Positions 44,088-53,702 are shown, counted from the first letter of the stretch. The stretch: DNA of 64,000 bases from Algoriphagus lutimaris (GCF_017051705.1 NZ_JAFIDJ010000001.1:1269786-1333785); one strand, 5' to 3'. Program-made: numbers and translations. Notes: generated by a model from the letters alone, not told the origin.

Positions 44088-45458
44088 CTATTGAGCTTTT
44101 GCGTAAGCTTGGGTGGTTGTATAATATTTGACAATCATATTGGGCACTTCCCAATCAGGCATCTTTCCTGCTTTAAAGAATTTCAAATAATTTTCAGTGA
44201 CTTGTGCAAAGTGTGCTTCATGTCCCACTGAATAACTATCAGGTACTTCTATCCGAAATTCCCCATTTTCCAGCTTCGTAAGACTAATTCCTGGATAAGC
44301 GCTTTGTAGATCTTCATTCACAGCTTTTTGCAATGCCTCCTCTTGATTTTCGAATAGTTTTACATACAAGATAGGCTTGTAATTTTCCTCTTGACCTTGC
44401 CTAATGATCAAGTTGGCTTTGGTGCCTCTCATGATACTGTAATGGGTGTCAGCAGTTCCCTCTGGGGCTTGATAAGCCCATTTTACAGATACTTTTGCAT
44501 GTACTCCTTTCAGGGTATAATTCATTTCTCCATTAGCAAGTACATCTAAGGTTTCTCCCTCGGCAAAAGGAGGAGTTTTTCCAGTTACTAATTGGTATTG
44601 TTCATAATTGAGGGAGGTTGGAAGCAATTCTGCCTGGAGCATATTGACGTCTGAAGTATCTAAAGCTTCTCCCGGGAAAGATTCCCATTGAACCAAATCC
44701 ACTAAATGTGTGGTCACATCCACCAAACCAGAACCTTCTATCTCAGTATCAAAAAACCATTCAGGTCGTACTAAGGGAGCTCCGGAAACATACTTGAAAA
44801 AATGGTGAACCGACTCTTTGGTAATGGCCGGATTTTCAAGAGTTCCTTGCTCCAAAGTACCGAATACCTCAGGTGTCATGGATAATTCTCGTTGCAAAAT
44901 GGTAGAAATTTCAAACCGCTCAGTCATGATATCATAAAAGAGCAAGTTCTTTTCCTTAGCTATTTCAAAAGCTCTTTTCAGTTTTTGGAAACCTGCTGGA
45001 TTAATCACCAAGGGTTTGTCCGCATAGACATTCATATCATTTTCCAATGCGGAAAGAATATAGTCGATTTTCCGATCATTTTTCCCTGCTACGACCATGA
45101 CATTTCCTGCTTTCTCCTTGATCATCTCTTGCAAGAAATCATCTCCGGTATACACCTCCACATTCCATGAAGTGGGATTTTCCTCCCGTTTATTATAACC
45201 TGCAATTCTAGTTAAGTAATCTCTCAATTCCTCTCCTTCAGGAGCATATACATGGATAGTAGAATCTACCTCAGAGTACATACTCTTATGAATCAAACCA
45301 GCATGGAAATGTCCTGGGTCAAGGGTTACAATTTGAATAGGAGCTTTTTCTTTGGCTTCATCCATACTTTCTGAAGGTGAATCACAATTTTGAAAAAGAA
45401 TTGCTGCTAGGATGAGCAGTGCTACTTTCCACTTAAACATCAATTTAAACTTTGACAT
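44088..45458 (-). CDS. lipoprotein Gfo/Idh/MocA-type oxidoreductase
   Basis: An NAD(P)-dependent sugar oxidoreductase fold (PIQIVTLDPGHFHAG, NVYADKPLVINPAGF in place of the EKP motif) fused to a lipoprotein signal with lipobox ILFQNC. The C-terminal part has the HLVDLVQW block typical of Gfo/Idh proteins. The protein should be tethered to the membrane in the periplasm. Three in-frame ATG codons lie at 45470, 45458 and 45440; I used 45458, but the last gives the cleanest signal peptide and avoids overlap with the upstream gene. It follows another Gfo/Idh gene, suggesting action on the same sugar. Confidence 0.85.
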   Translation of the reverse strand: MSKFKLMFKWKVALLILAAILFQNCDSPSESMDEAKEKAPIQIVTLDPGHFHAGLIHKSMYSEVDSTIHVYAPEGEELRDYLTRIAGYNKREENPTSWNVEVYTGDDFLQEMIKEKAGNVMVVAGKNDRKIDYILSALENDMNVYADKPLVINPAGFQKLKRAFEIAKEKNLLFYDIMTERFEISTILQRELSMTPEVFGTLEQGTLENPAITKESVHHFFKYVSGAPLVRPEWFFDTEIEGSGLVDVTTHLVDLVQWESFPGEALDTSDVNMLQAELLPTSLNYEQYQLVTGKTPPFAEGETLDVLANGEMNYTLKGVHAKVSVKWAYQAPEGTADTHYSIMRGTKANLIIRQGQEENYKPILYVKLFENQEEALQKAVNEDLQSAYPGISLTKLENGEFRIEVPDSYSVGHEAHFAQVTENYLKFFKAGKMPDWEVPNMIVKYYTTTQAYAKAQ

Positions 45459-46815
45459 AATTAGTACCATAAGGGGCTCTTTGATCTCTACTTAAATAGG
45501 TATTAGCCTCGTCATCATTTACAAATCGTTCTGAAATAGGATCCCATTCCAGTTTCCTTCCTAATTGCATGGCAATATGGCTAACTAAACAAACTGAACA
45601 AGCCCTATGCCCAATTTCAACTGGTGAAAGCAACTCATTTTCACCCTGGATGGCGCCAAGCCAATTTCCATGGTGCTCCGTGCTTTTTTGTAAATGGATT
45701 TCATTTGGTCCAATCACTGATTTTAAAATCGCTGGATCAGAAGCGTCCAAAGCTTTGGCGCTTTCACCTTGGGCTACTGGATCACTGGACGAGGCCACAT
45801 AGTTTCCTCGAGAAACCCAAATCCACCCGTCGGTACCTTCATAGCGGATTCCATTAGGATAGCCACCGCTGGTATACATATGAATTCCATTTTCATACTC
45901 GGCTTTCACCATGAAATCTCCATGAACGTTCCAAAGTCCAGAACGGGGGAATTCTGCTACTGCTTCTATATATCTAGGACCAGTTAATTCAGTATCCATT
46001 CCCCAAGCTGCCGAGTCAAAATGATGTTGGCCCCAGCCCGTAATCATTCCTGCACCAAATTGATTGATTCTCAACCAGCCTGGACGACCATATCCTTTCT
46101 GGGGATGGACTCCTATTTCGGTATAAGGAACCTCAGGCGTGGACCCTAGCCACATCTCATAATTTAAGTTTTTAGGAACTGGCATCGCAGGAGCCTCTGG
46201 TCCTGCGGGGTCTCCCGGCAAGCCAATTCTTACAGTATGAAGCTTACCTATTCTCCCATTTCTTACTAATTCTGCTGCAATTCTGAATTGCTCACTTGAT
46301 CTTTGCTGGGTTCCTAATTGAAGTTTAACGCCAGTCTTTTTTACCACATCAGCCAATTGCCTTCCTTCCCTAATAGTTAATGAGGTAGGCTTTTGAAGAT
46401 AAACATGTTTTCCTGCCAAGGCTGCCATCATAGCTGGTTGAGCATGCCAGTGATCAGGAGTACTAATTACGACTGCATCTATCTCATCATTAATGAGCAT
46501 TTCCCTGAAATCGCCATATTGTTTGATTTCACCAGATGACTCATTCTCCTTTTTGGCGTAATAATTTTCTATCAGCTCCTTCCCATCCTGCATTCGATTG
46601 GCATCTAAATCTGAAACAGCTATATACCTGGCACTGGCATGTCTCCAAGTACCTGGGATATCATGATCTCTAGCTATTCTTCCACAACCAATTTGACCGA
46701 TTTGAATTCTGTTACTTGGAGCATTCTTTCCAAAAACGGATGATGGAACAATAGTGGGAATTCCAAAAGCGGCTGCAGCCAGACCGGTATTTTTTATAAA
46801 AGTTCTTCTTTTCAT
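45445..46815 (-). CDS. Tat-exported Gfo/Idh/MocA oxidoreductase
   Basis: A twin-arginine signal (MKRRTFIKNTGLAAAAFG) leads into a Rossmann domain (RIQIGQIGCGRIARDHDIPG) with the family QKP variant (HVYLQKPTSLTIREG) and a C-terminal sugar-binding domain (GQHHFDSAAWGMDTELTG). It should be folded in the cytoplasm with cofactor bound and exported. The family oxidises sugars or sugar derivatives, often making 3-keto sugars. It precedes the lipoprotein Gfo/Idh gene with overlap and follows the PmoA-like gene, forming one cluster. Confidence 0.9.
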   Translation of the reverse strand: MKRRTFIKNTGLAAAAFGIPTIVPSSVFGKNAPSNRIQIGQIGCGRIARDHDIPGTWRHASARYIAVSDLDANRMQDGKELIENYYAKKENESSGEIKQYGDFREMLINDEIDAVVISTPDHWHAQPAMMAALAGKHVYLQKPTSLTIREGRQLADVVKKTGVKLQLGTQQRSSEQFRIAAELVRNGRIGKLHTVRIGLPGDPAGPEAPAMPVPKNLNYEMWLGSTPEVPYTEIGVHPQKGYGRPGWLRINQFGAGMITGWGQHHFDSAAWGMDTELTGPRYIEAVAEFPRSGLWNVHGDFMVKAEYENGIHMYTSGGYPNGIRYEGTDGWIWVSRGNYVASSSDPVAQGESAKALDASDPAILKSVIGPNEIHLQKSTEHHGNWLGAIQGENELLSPVEIGHRACSVCLVSHIAMQLGRKLEWDPISERFVNDDEANTYLSRDQRAPYGTNYVKV

Positions 46816-46862
46816 AGATAAACAGGATTATAAGGGCATTAATAAGTTTTGATTACTACTAT

Positions 46863-47831
46863 TTATTTTACGAAAGCATACCAATATTTATTGGCTTCTT
46901 CTGCTGTCATTTCTCCATCAAAAACGATAATTCTATACTTCAAAGAGTACCGTTGATTAGGAAGGATTTCCCAAGATTCATGTCTTATAGGAGTAAACTC
47001 CACAAACACATTTCCTTGACGGTTATAATTTTCTTCCGGCCAAACCCGAAGCGGCTCGGGGTGCGCCTTATTGGTATTATGACTTAAAATCAATAATCCA
47101 CTTTGGCCTTCAGGAGCTTCTGATTCTCCGGTAATGATAATCCATTTGGCATCTGTTCCATCTGCATTTTTTCTATCTTTTCCTTCTGAGGTGAGTACGG
47201 TACTGTTATCTGAACCCCAAACCTCAGTAGCTCTAAACCCTAAACCTCCCCCATACCGGTACGCATCCAATAAAATCCCATCTTTCAACTTCGTAGAAAT
47301 ATTAGTTGTATAGTCTACCAAAAATCTTCCTTTGTCAGTAGGCATTACCTTTATTACCAAATCCTCGGAAATGGCAAGTTTTTCGGATTCAGGAGCGGTC
47401 AGATCCAAATGATTTTGTCTTACCGTTAATTCTGCCGCTCCTCCCGCTTCTTTTTTAGCAATCACGCGATCAAAGTCTACTCGTCCTTTATGATCTGCCA
47501 AATTCCAAAAATCCACCATTCTTCCACCAATCGTGGCACGGGTCCAAGGACCCCATATTCCATAATGATGGTAGTGATCTTCGGGTTGGATTCGTGTCAG
47601 AACTTGACCTGAGGGAGAAGTAAGTGGATGGATAAAACCTGATTTTGCATAGTCCGGATTTACACCTTCAGGAACCGGTTCCACTGCCGTCTGGTAAGTC
47701 AATACACGCTGCCCCCCAAGCATAAAGTCAATTCCTTTTTCCGTTTCACGTAAGGTTACTTTTTGAGCAGAAACAGTCCCTACCATCAAAATAAGGACCA
47801 TAGAGAGAAATAATATTTTTTTGATTATCAT
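46863..47831 (-). CDS. exported PmoA-like (DUF6807) protein
   Basis: A signal peptide (residues 1-22, ending VSA) precedes a 300-residue beta-rich domain. The family pattern DHYHHYGIWGPWTRATIGGR is present and has clustered histidines that could bind a metal. PmoA-like proteins are common beside Gfo/Idh oxidoreductases in Bacteroidota. A role in handling keto sugars is plausible but not shown. The gene heads the minus-strand cluster and is divergent from the ThuA gene over 81 bases. Confidence 0.82.
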   Translation of the reverse strand: MIIKKILFLSMVLILMVGTVSAQKVTLRETEKGIDFMLGGQRVLTYQTAVEPVPEGVNPDYAKSGFIHPLTSPSGQVLTRIQPEDHYHHYGIWGPWTRATIGGRMVDFWNLADHKGRVDFDRVIAKKEAGGAAELTVRQNHLDLTAPESEKLAISEDLVIKVMPTDKGRFLVDYTTNISTKLKDGILLDAYRYGGGLGFRATEVWGSDNSTVLTSEGKDRKNADGTDAKWIIITGESEAPEGQSGLLILSHNTNKAHPEPLRVWPEENYNRQGNVFVEFTPIRHESWEILPNQRYSLKYRIIVFDGEMTAEEANKYWYAFVK

Positions 47832-47912
47832 GGAAAAATCTAGTTATTGGGCTTCAATTTTAAAGATATCGAAATCTAATCTAAAGCCTAGTTGCAATTA
47901 CCCCAATTACCT

Positions 47913-48839
47913 ATGAAGAAGAATATTTTCTACGCAATCGTTTTCATTTTTTCGATCGGAACTGCTTTCTCCCAAAGTATGCCCGAGGTGGAGTTGACCG
48001 AAGAATGGAAAGACAAAATTTATGAATTGGCTCCAGATAAAACCACATTCCCATTCAAAACCAAAAAGAAAGTTTTGGTTTTTTCCTTACACACTGGATT
48101 TTGGCACTGGGTAAATCCACATACAGAAGCGATGTTCAAAATCTTAGGCGAGAAAAGTGGAGCATTTGAGGTAGTAGGAAGTACCGACTTGGCCATGATG
48201 GAGAAAAACAAACTTAAGGAGTTTGATTTAGTGATTTTCAACAACACCAATTCCAAACCAACCTATAGAAACCTATTCGTAGATAAGTTAACTGAGGAGG
48301 GCAATATGGACAGTGTGGCAGTTTGGAAAAAGGCCGCGGATCTTGAAAAAAATGTAATCAACTACGTCAAAAAAGGAGGCGGATTTTTTGTGATTCATGG
48401 GGGCAATACTACACTAAACAACTCCATGGAGTTTTCGAGATTACTTGGGGGATCTTTCGACTATCACCCAAAGCAGCAGCCTATTCACGTGAGGTTGGTT
48501 GACCCGCAACATCCTTTGGTTCAAGCCTTCCCCGCAGATGGATTTGTTCATACGAATGAACCTTATTTTTATAAAAACGCCTACGCTGAATTAGACTTTA
48601 AGCCATTATTGTATTTCAACAATGCTGAGATTGAGGCACAAAGAAAAGGTCAGGAATTAGTAGACGGAGTTACTTATGTGGCCTGGATCAGAAAAGAAGG
48701 CAAAGGAAGAGTCTTATATAGCTCCCCTTCTCATAATGCCCAAAGCTTTGAAAACCCAGATTTATTGCAGTTTTTCTTAGATGGAATGCAATACTTGGTG
48801 GGAGATATCGAGGTTGATGAAACTCCTATAGGGAAATGA
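47913..48839 (+). CDS. exported ThuA-domain protein
   Basis: From ATG 47913 the 308-residue protein has a signal peptide (MKKNIFYAIVFIFSIGTAFSQ) and a ThuA-like class I glutamine-amidotransferase fold, with KVLVFSLHTGFWHWVNPHTEA, GGGFFVIHGGNTTL and a C-terminal GKGRVLYSSPSHNAQ block. ThuA proteins occur with Gfo/Idh oxidoreductases in trehalose and disaccharide use and have been linked to keto-sugar metabolism. No catalytic nucleophile Cys is visible. It is divergent from the PmoA/Gfo-Idh cluster. Confidence 0.88.
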   Translation: MKKNIFYAIVFIFSIGTAFSQSMPEVELTEEWKDKIYELAPDKTTFPFKTKKKVLVFSLHTGFWHWVNPHTEAMFKILGEKSGAFEVVGSTDLAMMEKNKLKEFDLVIFNNTNSKPTYRNLFVDKLTEEGNMDSVAVWKKAADLEKNVINYVKKGGGFFVIHGGNTTLNNSMEFSRLLGGSFDYHPKQQPIHVRLVDPQHPLVQAFPADGFVHTNEPYFYKNAYAELDFKPLLYFNNAEIEAQRKGQELVDGVTYVAWIRKEGKGRVLYSSPSHNAQSFENPDLLQFFLDGMQYLVGDIEVDETPIGK

Positions 48840-48845
48840 TAACTA

Positions 48846-48890
48846 GGAAATATGAAGTATGATAGTTATCCATTCGTACTTCGTATTTCC
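48846..48890 (+). terminator. 17-bp wobble-paired hairpin after the ThuA gene
   Basis: GGAAATATGAAGTATGA (48846-48862) pairs along its length with TCGTACTTCGTATTTCC (48874-48890) if two U-G pairs are allowed in the plus-strand RNA. The minus-strand transcript would instead have two A-C mismatches, so the structure belongs to the plus strand. The T-tract after it is weak, so termination is possible but not certain. Confidence 0.5.
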
Positions 48891-48904
48891 AATTTCATTT
48901 TTCG

Positions 48905-49240
48905 CTAGGCTTTCTTTACAAAAACACTTTTCAAAGCCATAGAACCGAACCCATCGACCTTACAATCGATGTTATGATCCCCATCCACTAGTCTGATACT
49001 TTTAACTTTTGTTCCTGCCTTGATAGGTTTAGGAGCGCCTTTTACCGGAAGATCTTTGACTATGACTACAGAATCACCATCAGCCAATAGGTTACCATTG
49101 AAATCTTTTACAATCAAACCTTCCTCCACTACTTCCTGTTCAGGAACCCACACAAAGCCACATTCTGGGCAAACAAGTTGATTATCCATTTCATATCCAT
49201 AGGGAGATTTGCACGAAGGGCAAGGGGGTAAATTTTCCAT
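48905..49240 (-). CDS. yjdM: YjdM/PhnA-type zinc-ribbon protein
   Basis: From ATG 49240 the protein has 111 residues. The N-terminal zinc ribbon has two CxxC pairs (Cys7, Cys10, Cys24, Cys27) and the C-terminal domain carries the family strings [20 protein letters not shown] and [18 protein letters not shown]. The protein was first named from the E. coli phosphonate region but is not a phosphonate hydrolase; its role is unknown. The 13 extra residues upstream in the frame include no family sequence. It is cytoplasmic. Confidence 0.92.
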   Translation of the reverse strand: MENLPPCPSCKSPYGYEMDNQLVCPECGFVWVPEQEVVEEGLIVKDFNGNLLADGDSVVIVKDLPVKGAPKPIKAGTKVKSIRLVDGDHNIDCKVDGFGSMALKSVFVKKA

Positions 49241-49336
49241 TCCGCAAAAATACGGCTTTATCCCATTTTTGCACTTCATTCCAAATTGATTAAAATCAGG
49301 TTTCTAAGGATAATCTCTATTAAATATTGGAACTAA

Positions 49337-50587
49337 TTAATGGGTCGGAGTATAACTTAAAATAACAGATTCAGCCACTAATCTTCCAGAAGTCATAGCG
49401 GCATTACTTGATCCATTGAGTAAATAATCCCCTCCCAAATATACATAGTCGGTTATTTTACATTCAGTAGTAGGAATACTGTCTTTGATATCGTCTAGAC
49501 TAGGTAATGCATAGGAAATGTAGTACGACTTAATAAATTTAAAATATTCTCCTTTGATTCCGGAAATATGTTCTAGCTCCTTTTGAACTTGTTTAATCAA
49601 TTCTTTTTCCTCCAAATCACTTTCCAAAATAGTTACAGAGAGTAAGGATCTATCTGAACTGGTATAAGAAGCAGAGACATCATCTAAAAATACCAAGTTA
49701 TTAATTAGAAATTTCTCCCCGGGAACCAAGCCAAGCATAGGTCTGGCCATAAAAGACTTTTGAAGGGAAAAATACAAATTGATCACTTGCTTTGGTTTTG
49801 AAAATTGTCCTTGCAATTGAGGCATGATTCGATCCGGTTGCGTACAAATCAAAATTCGATCTGCTTCCAAAATCTCTCCATTTTTAAGAGTGATTGTCTG
49901 CCCTTCTACCTTTTCTACAGGAGAATTAAAATATATTTGAGTAGTTCCCAGCTGCCTTCTCAACATATTTGGGATTTCCTGCATCCCCTTTTCTGGAATA
50001 GCTGCATGACCTAGGGAAAACATTTTGAAAACGAACTCAAACATCCTAGCTGAGGTATTTAAATGTTTTTCGAGAAAAATTCCTCTGAAAAATGGTTTGA
50101 AAAAATTATTGATAATTTGATCTGAAAAACCATAGTTTTTCAAATATTGTAAGGTAGGAATAGAAGGTTCTTCAAAAATATCCTCAACAGGCTTCTTTTT
50201 TAACTCTTGAGTCAGACTAAACATTTTCACCTTATCCAAAAATGTACCTACTCTTGAAAAGGCCATTCCCACAACTTTTAGGGGATTCCGAAGAGGATCG
50301 GAAATAATGTAAGAGTCTTTTTCATCAAATATAACAGCTCCTGGATCAAAGTTTTTAAGATTCAATGCTGGTAAATTTAAATAGCGGTTTACTTCAGGAT
50401 AAGCCGTTAGTAGCACCTGAAATCCATGATCAAGTAAAAACCCATCCACTTGATCCGTCTTCATTCTTCCTCCTACCTGATCTGTACTTTCTAATATAAT
50501 AGGTGAAAAACCGGCTTTTTCTAATTCTATCGCAGCTACAAGACCCGACAATCCAGCACCTATGATGTATATTTTCTGTTCTTTCAT
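49337..50587 (-). CDS. FAD-dependent oxidoreductase, protoporphyrinogen/amine oxidase-like
   Basis: A 416-residue flavoprotein. The dinucleotide loop IYIIGAGLSGLVAAIELE is followed by IILESTDQVGGRMKTD, the FAD ribose-binding acidic residue and GGR motif of the amine-oxidase/PPO/phytoene-desaturase superfamily. The C-terminal FAD-contact region is YLGGDYLLNGSSNAAMTSG. No signal peptide is seen. The substrate is not clear; similar proteins in Bacteroidota and plants are annotated only as NAD(P)/FAD-dependent oxidoreductases. It stands alone between yjdM and the beta-lactamase-like gene. Confidence 0.82.
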   Translation of the reverse strand: MKEQKIYIIGAGLSGLVAAIELEKAGFSPIILESTDQVGGRMKTDQVDGFLLDHGFQVLLTAYPEVNRYLNLPALNLKNFDPGAVIFDEKDSYIISDPLRNPLKVVGMAFSRVGTFLDKVKMFSLTQELKKKPVEDIFEEPSIPTLQYLKNYGFSDQIINNFFKPFFRGIFLEKHLNTSARMFEFVFKMFSLGHAAIPEKGMQEIPNMLRRQLGTTQIYFNSPVEKVEGQTITLKNGEILEADRILICTQPDRIMPQLQGQFSKPKQVINLYFSLQKSFMARPMLGLVPGEKFLINNLVFLDDVSASYTSSDRSLLSVTILESDLEEKELIKQVQKELEHISGIKGEYFKFIKSYYISYALPSLDDIKDSIPTTECKITDYVYLGGDYLLNGSSNAAMTSGRLVAESVILSYTPTH

Positions 50588-50750
50588 TCAGTCCTTTCCA
50601 ATTAAAAATCTCAATTATCCTCGCTTTAAAAAAACAAAGGTTTTTATGATAACTTACCTTCTGTAAAAGAGTTTTTAAAATTTAATGATTTTGAACAGAC
50701 ATTTATATGAATCTTTTAAAAATCAGACCGACCCCATTAATAGACCTACT

Positions 50751-51965
50751 ATGAAAAAATTAACTTCTTTTTTATTCCTGGTTATTTTCCATGTTCAATT
50801 TCTTACAGCGCAGACCTATTTCCCTTCTAAAGGGAATTGGGAGACTAAAAATCCCACTGAACTTGGAATAGATCCCAATAAACTCCAAGAGGCAATTGAC
50901 TTTGCTGTGGCCCATGAAAGTGATGCCAACCCAAATCTTAAAATTGCTCATTATGAAAGCGCTTTTGGCAGAGAACCTTTTGGTTATCCCATCGGGCCAA
51001 TGAAACTCCGAGGACCAGCTACAGGTCTAATTATTTACAAAGGATATGTTGTGGGTCAATGGGGAGATCCTGACAGAGTTGATTTGACATTTTCTGTTGC
51101 AAAGAGCTTCCTCTCTACTACTGCAGGACTTGCGGTGAAGGAAGGATTAATTTCTTCAGAAAAAGATTTAGTATATCCATATATGGCTCCTATATATCCT
51201 TATGAACCTGCAAAATTGATAATCAACAAGGCAGATCATTTTGAAGATGAAGATACCTTCGAACTTTTTGATACGGAGCATAACAGAACCATTACTTGGG
51301 ATCATTTATTAAGACAAACCTCAGATTGGGAAGGCAGCCTTTGGGGAAAACCGGACTGGGCAGATCGACCAAGAGAGGGGGTTAAAGAAAAGAGAGAGAG
51401 ACCCCAAAATGCTCCTGGATCACTTTATGAATACAATGATACAAGAGTCAATGTCCTAGCTCTAGCTTTAATGAATGTATGGAGGAAACCTCTACCAGTG
51501 GTTTTGAAATCAAAAATCATGGACCCTATTGGTGCCAGTGACACATGGAGATGGACAGGTTATGAAAATTCCTTTGTGATAATTGATGGTCAAATTATGC
51601 AATCCGTTTCAGGTGGTTCGCATTGGGGAGGTGGCATGATGCTTTCTGCTTGGGATCAGGCAAGATTCGGATACCTTACTTTAAATAATGGTCAATGGGA
51701 AGGTAAGCAACTGATTCCAACTTCCTGGATGGAAAAATCAAAAACTCCTACTCCTGCTAACCCTGGTTACGGTTTCATGAATTATTTCTTGAATAATGAC
51801 CGGGAATTCATACCAGCCGCACCAGCTAGTGCATTTGCCCATATTGGAGCAGGAACCAATATGATTTATGTGGACCAGGAAAACGATTTAGTGATCGTTG
51901 CTCGATGGATTCCAAATGGAGAAAAAAACGAATTAGTCAAGCTGGTACTGGAAAGTTTAAAATAA
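50751..51965 (+). CDS. exported beta-lactamase-family serine hydrolase
   Basis: From ATG 50751 the 404-residue protein has a signal peptide (MKKLTSFLFLVIFHVQFLTA) and a class C beta-lactamase/penicillin-binding fold. The nucleophile motif SxxK is SVAK (Ser115, Lys118), the second-motif Tyr-x-Asn is YEYND, and the third motif is GGSHWGGG in place of KTG. Such proteins act as esterases, peptidases or amidases, rarely as true resistance enzymes. The start 22 residues downstream of the longest frame gives a clean signal peptide. A SnoaL-like gene follows 8 bases later. Confidence 0.88.
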   Translation: MKKLTSFLFLVIFHVQFLTAQTYFPSKGNWETKNPTELGIDPNKLQEAIDFAVAHESDANPNLKIAHYESAFGREPFGYPIGPMKLRGPATGLIIYKGYVVGQWGDPDRVDLTFSVAKSFLSTTAGLAVKEGLISSEKDLVYPYMAPIYPYEPAKLIINKADHFEDEDTFELFDTEHNRTITWDHLLRQTSDWEGSLWGKPDWADRPREGVKEKRERPQNAPGSLYEYNDTRVNVLALALMNVWRKPLPVVLKSKIMDPIGASDTWRWTGYENSFVIIDGQIMQSVSGGSHWGGGMMLSAWDQARFGYLTLNNGQWEGKQLIPTSWMEKSKTPTPANPGYGFMNYFLNNDREFIPAAPASAFAHIGAGTNMIYVDQENDLVIVARWIPNGEKNELVKLVLESLK

Positions 51966-51973
51966 TAAAATGA

Positions 51974-52354
51974 ATGATGAACCTTAATTTGAATAAACAA
52001 AATGCTATCTCGTTTTATAAAACCGCTTACTTGGGAAATCCCCAAGAAGCGATGAAAAAGTATGTTGGAGATCAATACATTCAACATAATCCACAGGTAG
52101 CTGATGGAAAAGAGGGATTTATAGAATATTTTGAAAGGATGCAGAAAGACTACCCTGATAAAAGCATCGAGTTTGTCCGGGTGATAGCAGAAGATGATTT
52201 GGTAGCATTACATACTCACCAGATTTGGCCAGGAAATGATCAATACATTACTATGGACTTTTTTAGGTTTGATGAAAAAGGAAAAATATGCGAGCATTGG
52301 GATGCTATCCAACAGATTCCAAAAGAATCAGCCAACGCAAATACCATGTTTTAA
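51974..52354 (+). CDS. SnoaL/NTF2-like protein
   Basis: A 126-residue protein of the NTF2-like fold: an N-terminal helix pair (NAISFYKTAYLGNPQEAMKK), VGDQYIQHNPQVADG and the strand-rich C-terminal half with FFRFDEKGKICEHWDAIQQ, where His and Asp line the pocket as in SnoaL-type aldol-condensation and limonene-epoxide-type proteins. There is no signal peptide. It begins 8 bases after the beta-lactamase-like gene, so they may be cotranscribed. The function is not clear. Two adjacent ATG codons (51974 and 51977) are equally good starts. Confidence 0.85.
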   Translation: MMNLNLNKQNAISFYKTAYLGNPQEAMKKYVGDQYIQHNPQVADGKEGFIEYFERMQKDYPDKSIEFVRVIAEDDLVALHTHQIWPGNDQYITMDFFRFDEKGKICEHWDAIQQIPKESANANTMF

Positions 52355-52451
52355 CCTTCTAGAAATCTGAGATCCTCCAATAATTTAAAATTAAACCTAA
52401 AACCAACTCTTTAATGTTTTCTACCAAAAAGTAAAAGGAGCAATTTTATTA

Positions 52452-52814
52452 TCACGACCTTAGAATCTTCTCCATTTTTTTCCCTTTCGCCATTTCATCT
52501 ACCAACTTATCCAAATACCGGACTTTCTGAGTTAATGGGTTTTCAATATCTTCTACCCTATATCCACAGATCACTCCTGTGATCAGATTTGCATTGGGGT
52601 TTAGAGTTGCCTGATCAAAAAACTGTTCAAAGGTGACCTTCTCCTCTATCAATTGCTTGAGCTTTGTAGAATTGAAACCAGTCAGCCATTCTATAACCTG
52701 TTGGAGTTCTTCGACACTTCTACCCTTTTTCTCCACTTTGGTGATGTAGTGAGGATATACCGAAGAAAAAGTCATGTTTGCTATACGCTCGTTATGCTTA
52801 TCTGTTGTATTCAT
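52452..52814 (-). CDS. DUF2200 protein
   Basis: From ATG 52814 the protein has 120 residues. The DUF2200 pattern is clear: [28 protein letters not shown], then [19 protein letters not shown] and a [33 protein letters not shown]-terminus, although it is written here only as named blocks. The family is small, cytoplasmic and of unknown function. The 21 residues between 52877 and 52814 are unlike the family and were left out. Confidence 0.85.
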   Translation of the reverse strand: MNTTDKHNERIANMTFSSVYPHYITKVEKKGRSVEELQQVIEWLTGFNSTKLKQLIEEKVTFEQFFDQATLNPNANLITGVICGYRVEDIENPLTQKVRYLDKLVDEMAKGKKMEKILRS

Positions 52815-53108
52815 AACAATCTTAATTAATCTATCCTTCCAGTCTTTAATCTGGTTTGATTCTAAGCAACTCTGCAATTACTCAAGTGACAGGTAGATTG
52901 CACACTTTATCTAAATAAAATCAGCAATTATTGGGTAATGAACTTGTTGCAACATTACATGGGTACTGGGAATAAATGTGAATTTAAACATCAGGGAATT
53001 ATTAAAAAGAAATATCTATTGAAATCCTAAAGTGATTTTAGTCAACCTTCATTTCTAAAATTGTTCTATATTAAGGTTTTTCAAAATCATTTCCATTCAT
53101 TTTATTCC
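52815..53108. other. noncoding region between two divergent genes
   Basis: This stretch separates the DUF2200 gene (minus) from the hydroxylase-like gene (plus) and should hold both promoters. I found no convincing TAnnTTTG box. There is no repeat, tRNA or terminator. A few short palindromes such as GTTGCAAC near 52950 are not informative. Confidence 0.55.
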
Positions 53109-53702
53109 ATGGACCAAGCTAGCCCATCTATTTTAGAGTTAGACCGAATCAAGCTTCCTTTTTCATTTGATGTAGAAAAAATCTTCGAAGAAGTTAAGGC
53201 ATTACAACTCAATCATTTCGAGTATTATGATGTAATCTCCTTACGTGCTCCAGCTCATTTGGTGGACCCATCATTGCCTTTTCCTCCTCCAGCAGAAGAT
53301 TATGCGGATGGTACTTGGTGTGACTGGATGGATACCAATGCATTAAAAAAATCACCTTATCTGAAGAGCATTGTCAATCAATTTCAAGAACACACTACTG
53401 TAAATCTGGTAAGAATTCTGAGGCTTGCCCCTGGTGCCAATGTCAAAGAACATACAGACCCTACTTTAGGATTACACATTGAAAAATCTGTCATTCGATT
53501 AACTATTCCAGTACTAAATGAAAACACTCATTTTTACTTAAACAAAGAACCAGTCCTGATGAAGCCCGGTGAATGTTGGTACTTGCGTCTCACTGATCCT
53601 CACTATATTTTAAATCCCAGTCAAACAGAGCGAATTAATATCACCATCGATATGATTCCCAATCAATGGGTTTATAAACTCATTGGAAATAGCATTCTTT
53701 GA
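53109..53702 (+). CDS. aspartyl/asparaginyl beta-hydroxylase-like protein
   Basis: From ATG 53109 the 197-residue protein has the jelly-roll pattern of 2-oxoglutarate-dependent hydroxylases: RILRLAPGANVKEHTDP carries the HxD metal pair (His115, Asp117), and DPHYILNPSQTERIN carries the distal His165 and a 2-oxoglutarate-binding Arg175. The protein lacks a signal peptide and is much shorter than animal Asp hydroxylases. It probably acts on a small molecule or peptide in the cytoplasm. The 16 residues upstream in the frame (from 53061) do not fit the family. Confidence 0.84.
   Translation: MDQASPSILELDRIKLPFSFDVEKIFEEVKALQLNHFEYYDVISLRAPAHLVDPSLPFPPPAEDYADGTWCDWMDTNALKKSPYLKSIVNQFQEHTTVNLVRILRLAPGANVKEHTDPTLGLHIEKSVIRLTIPVLNENTHFYLNKEPVLMKPGECWYLRLTDPHYILNPSQTERINITIDMIPNQWVYKLIGNSIL

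Noticed and set aside
50751-51965. Antibiotic-resistance beta-lactamase
   Set aside because: The third motif is not KTG and the protein resembles esterase/peptidase relatives; no resistance claim can be supported.
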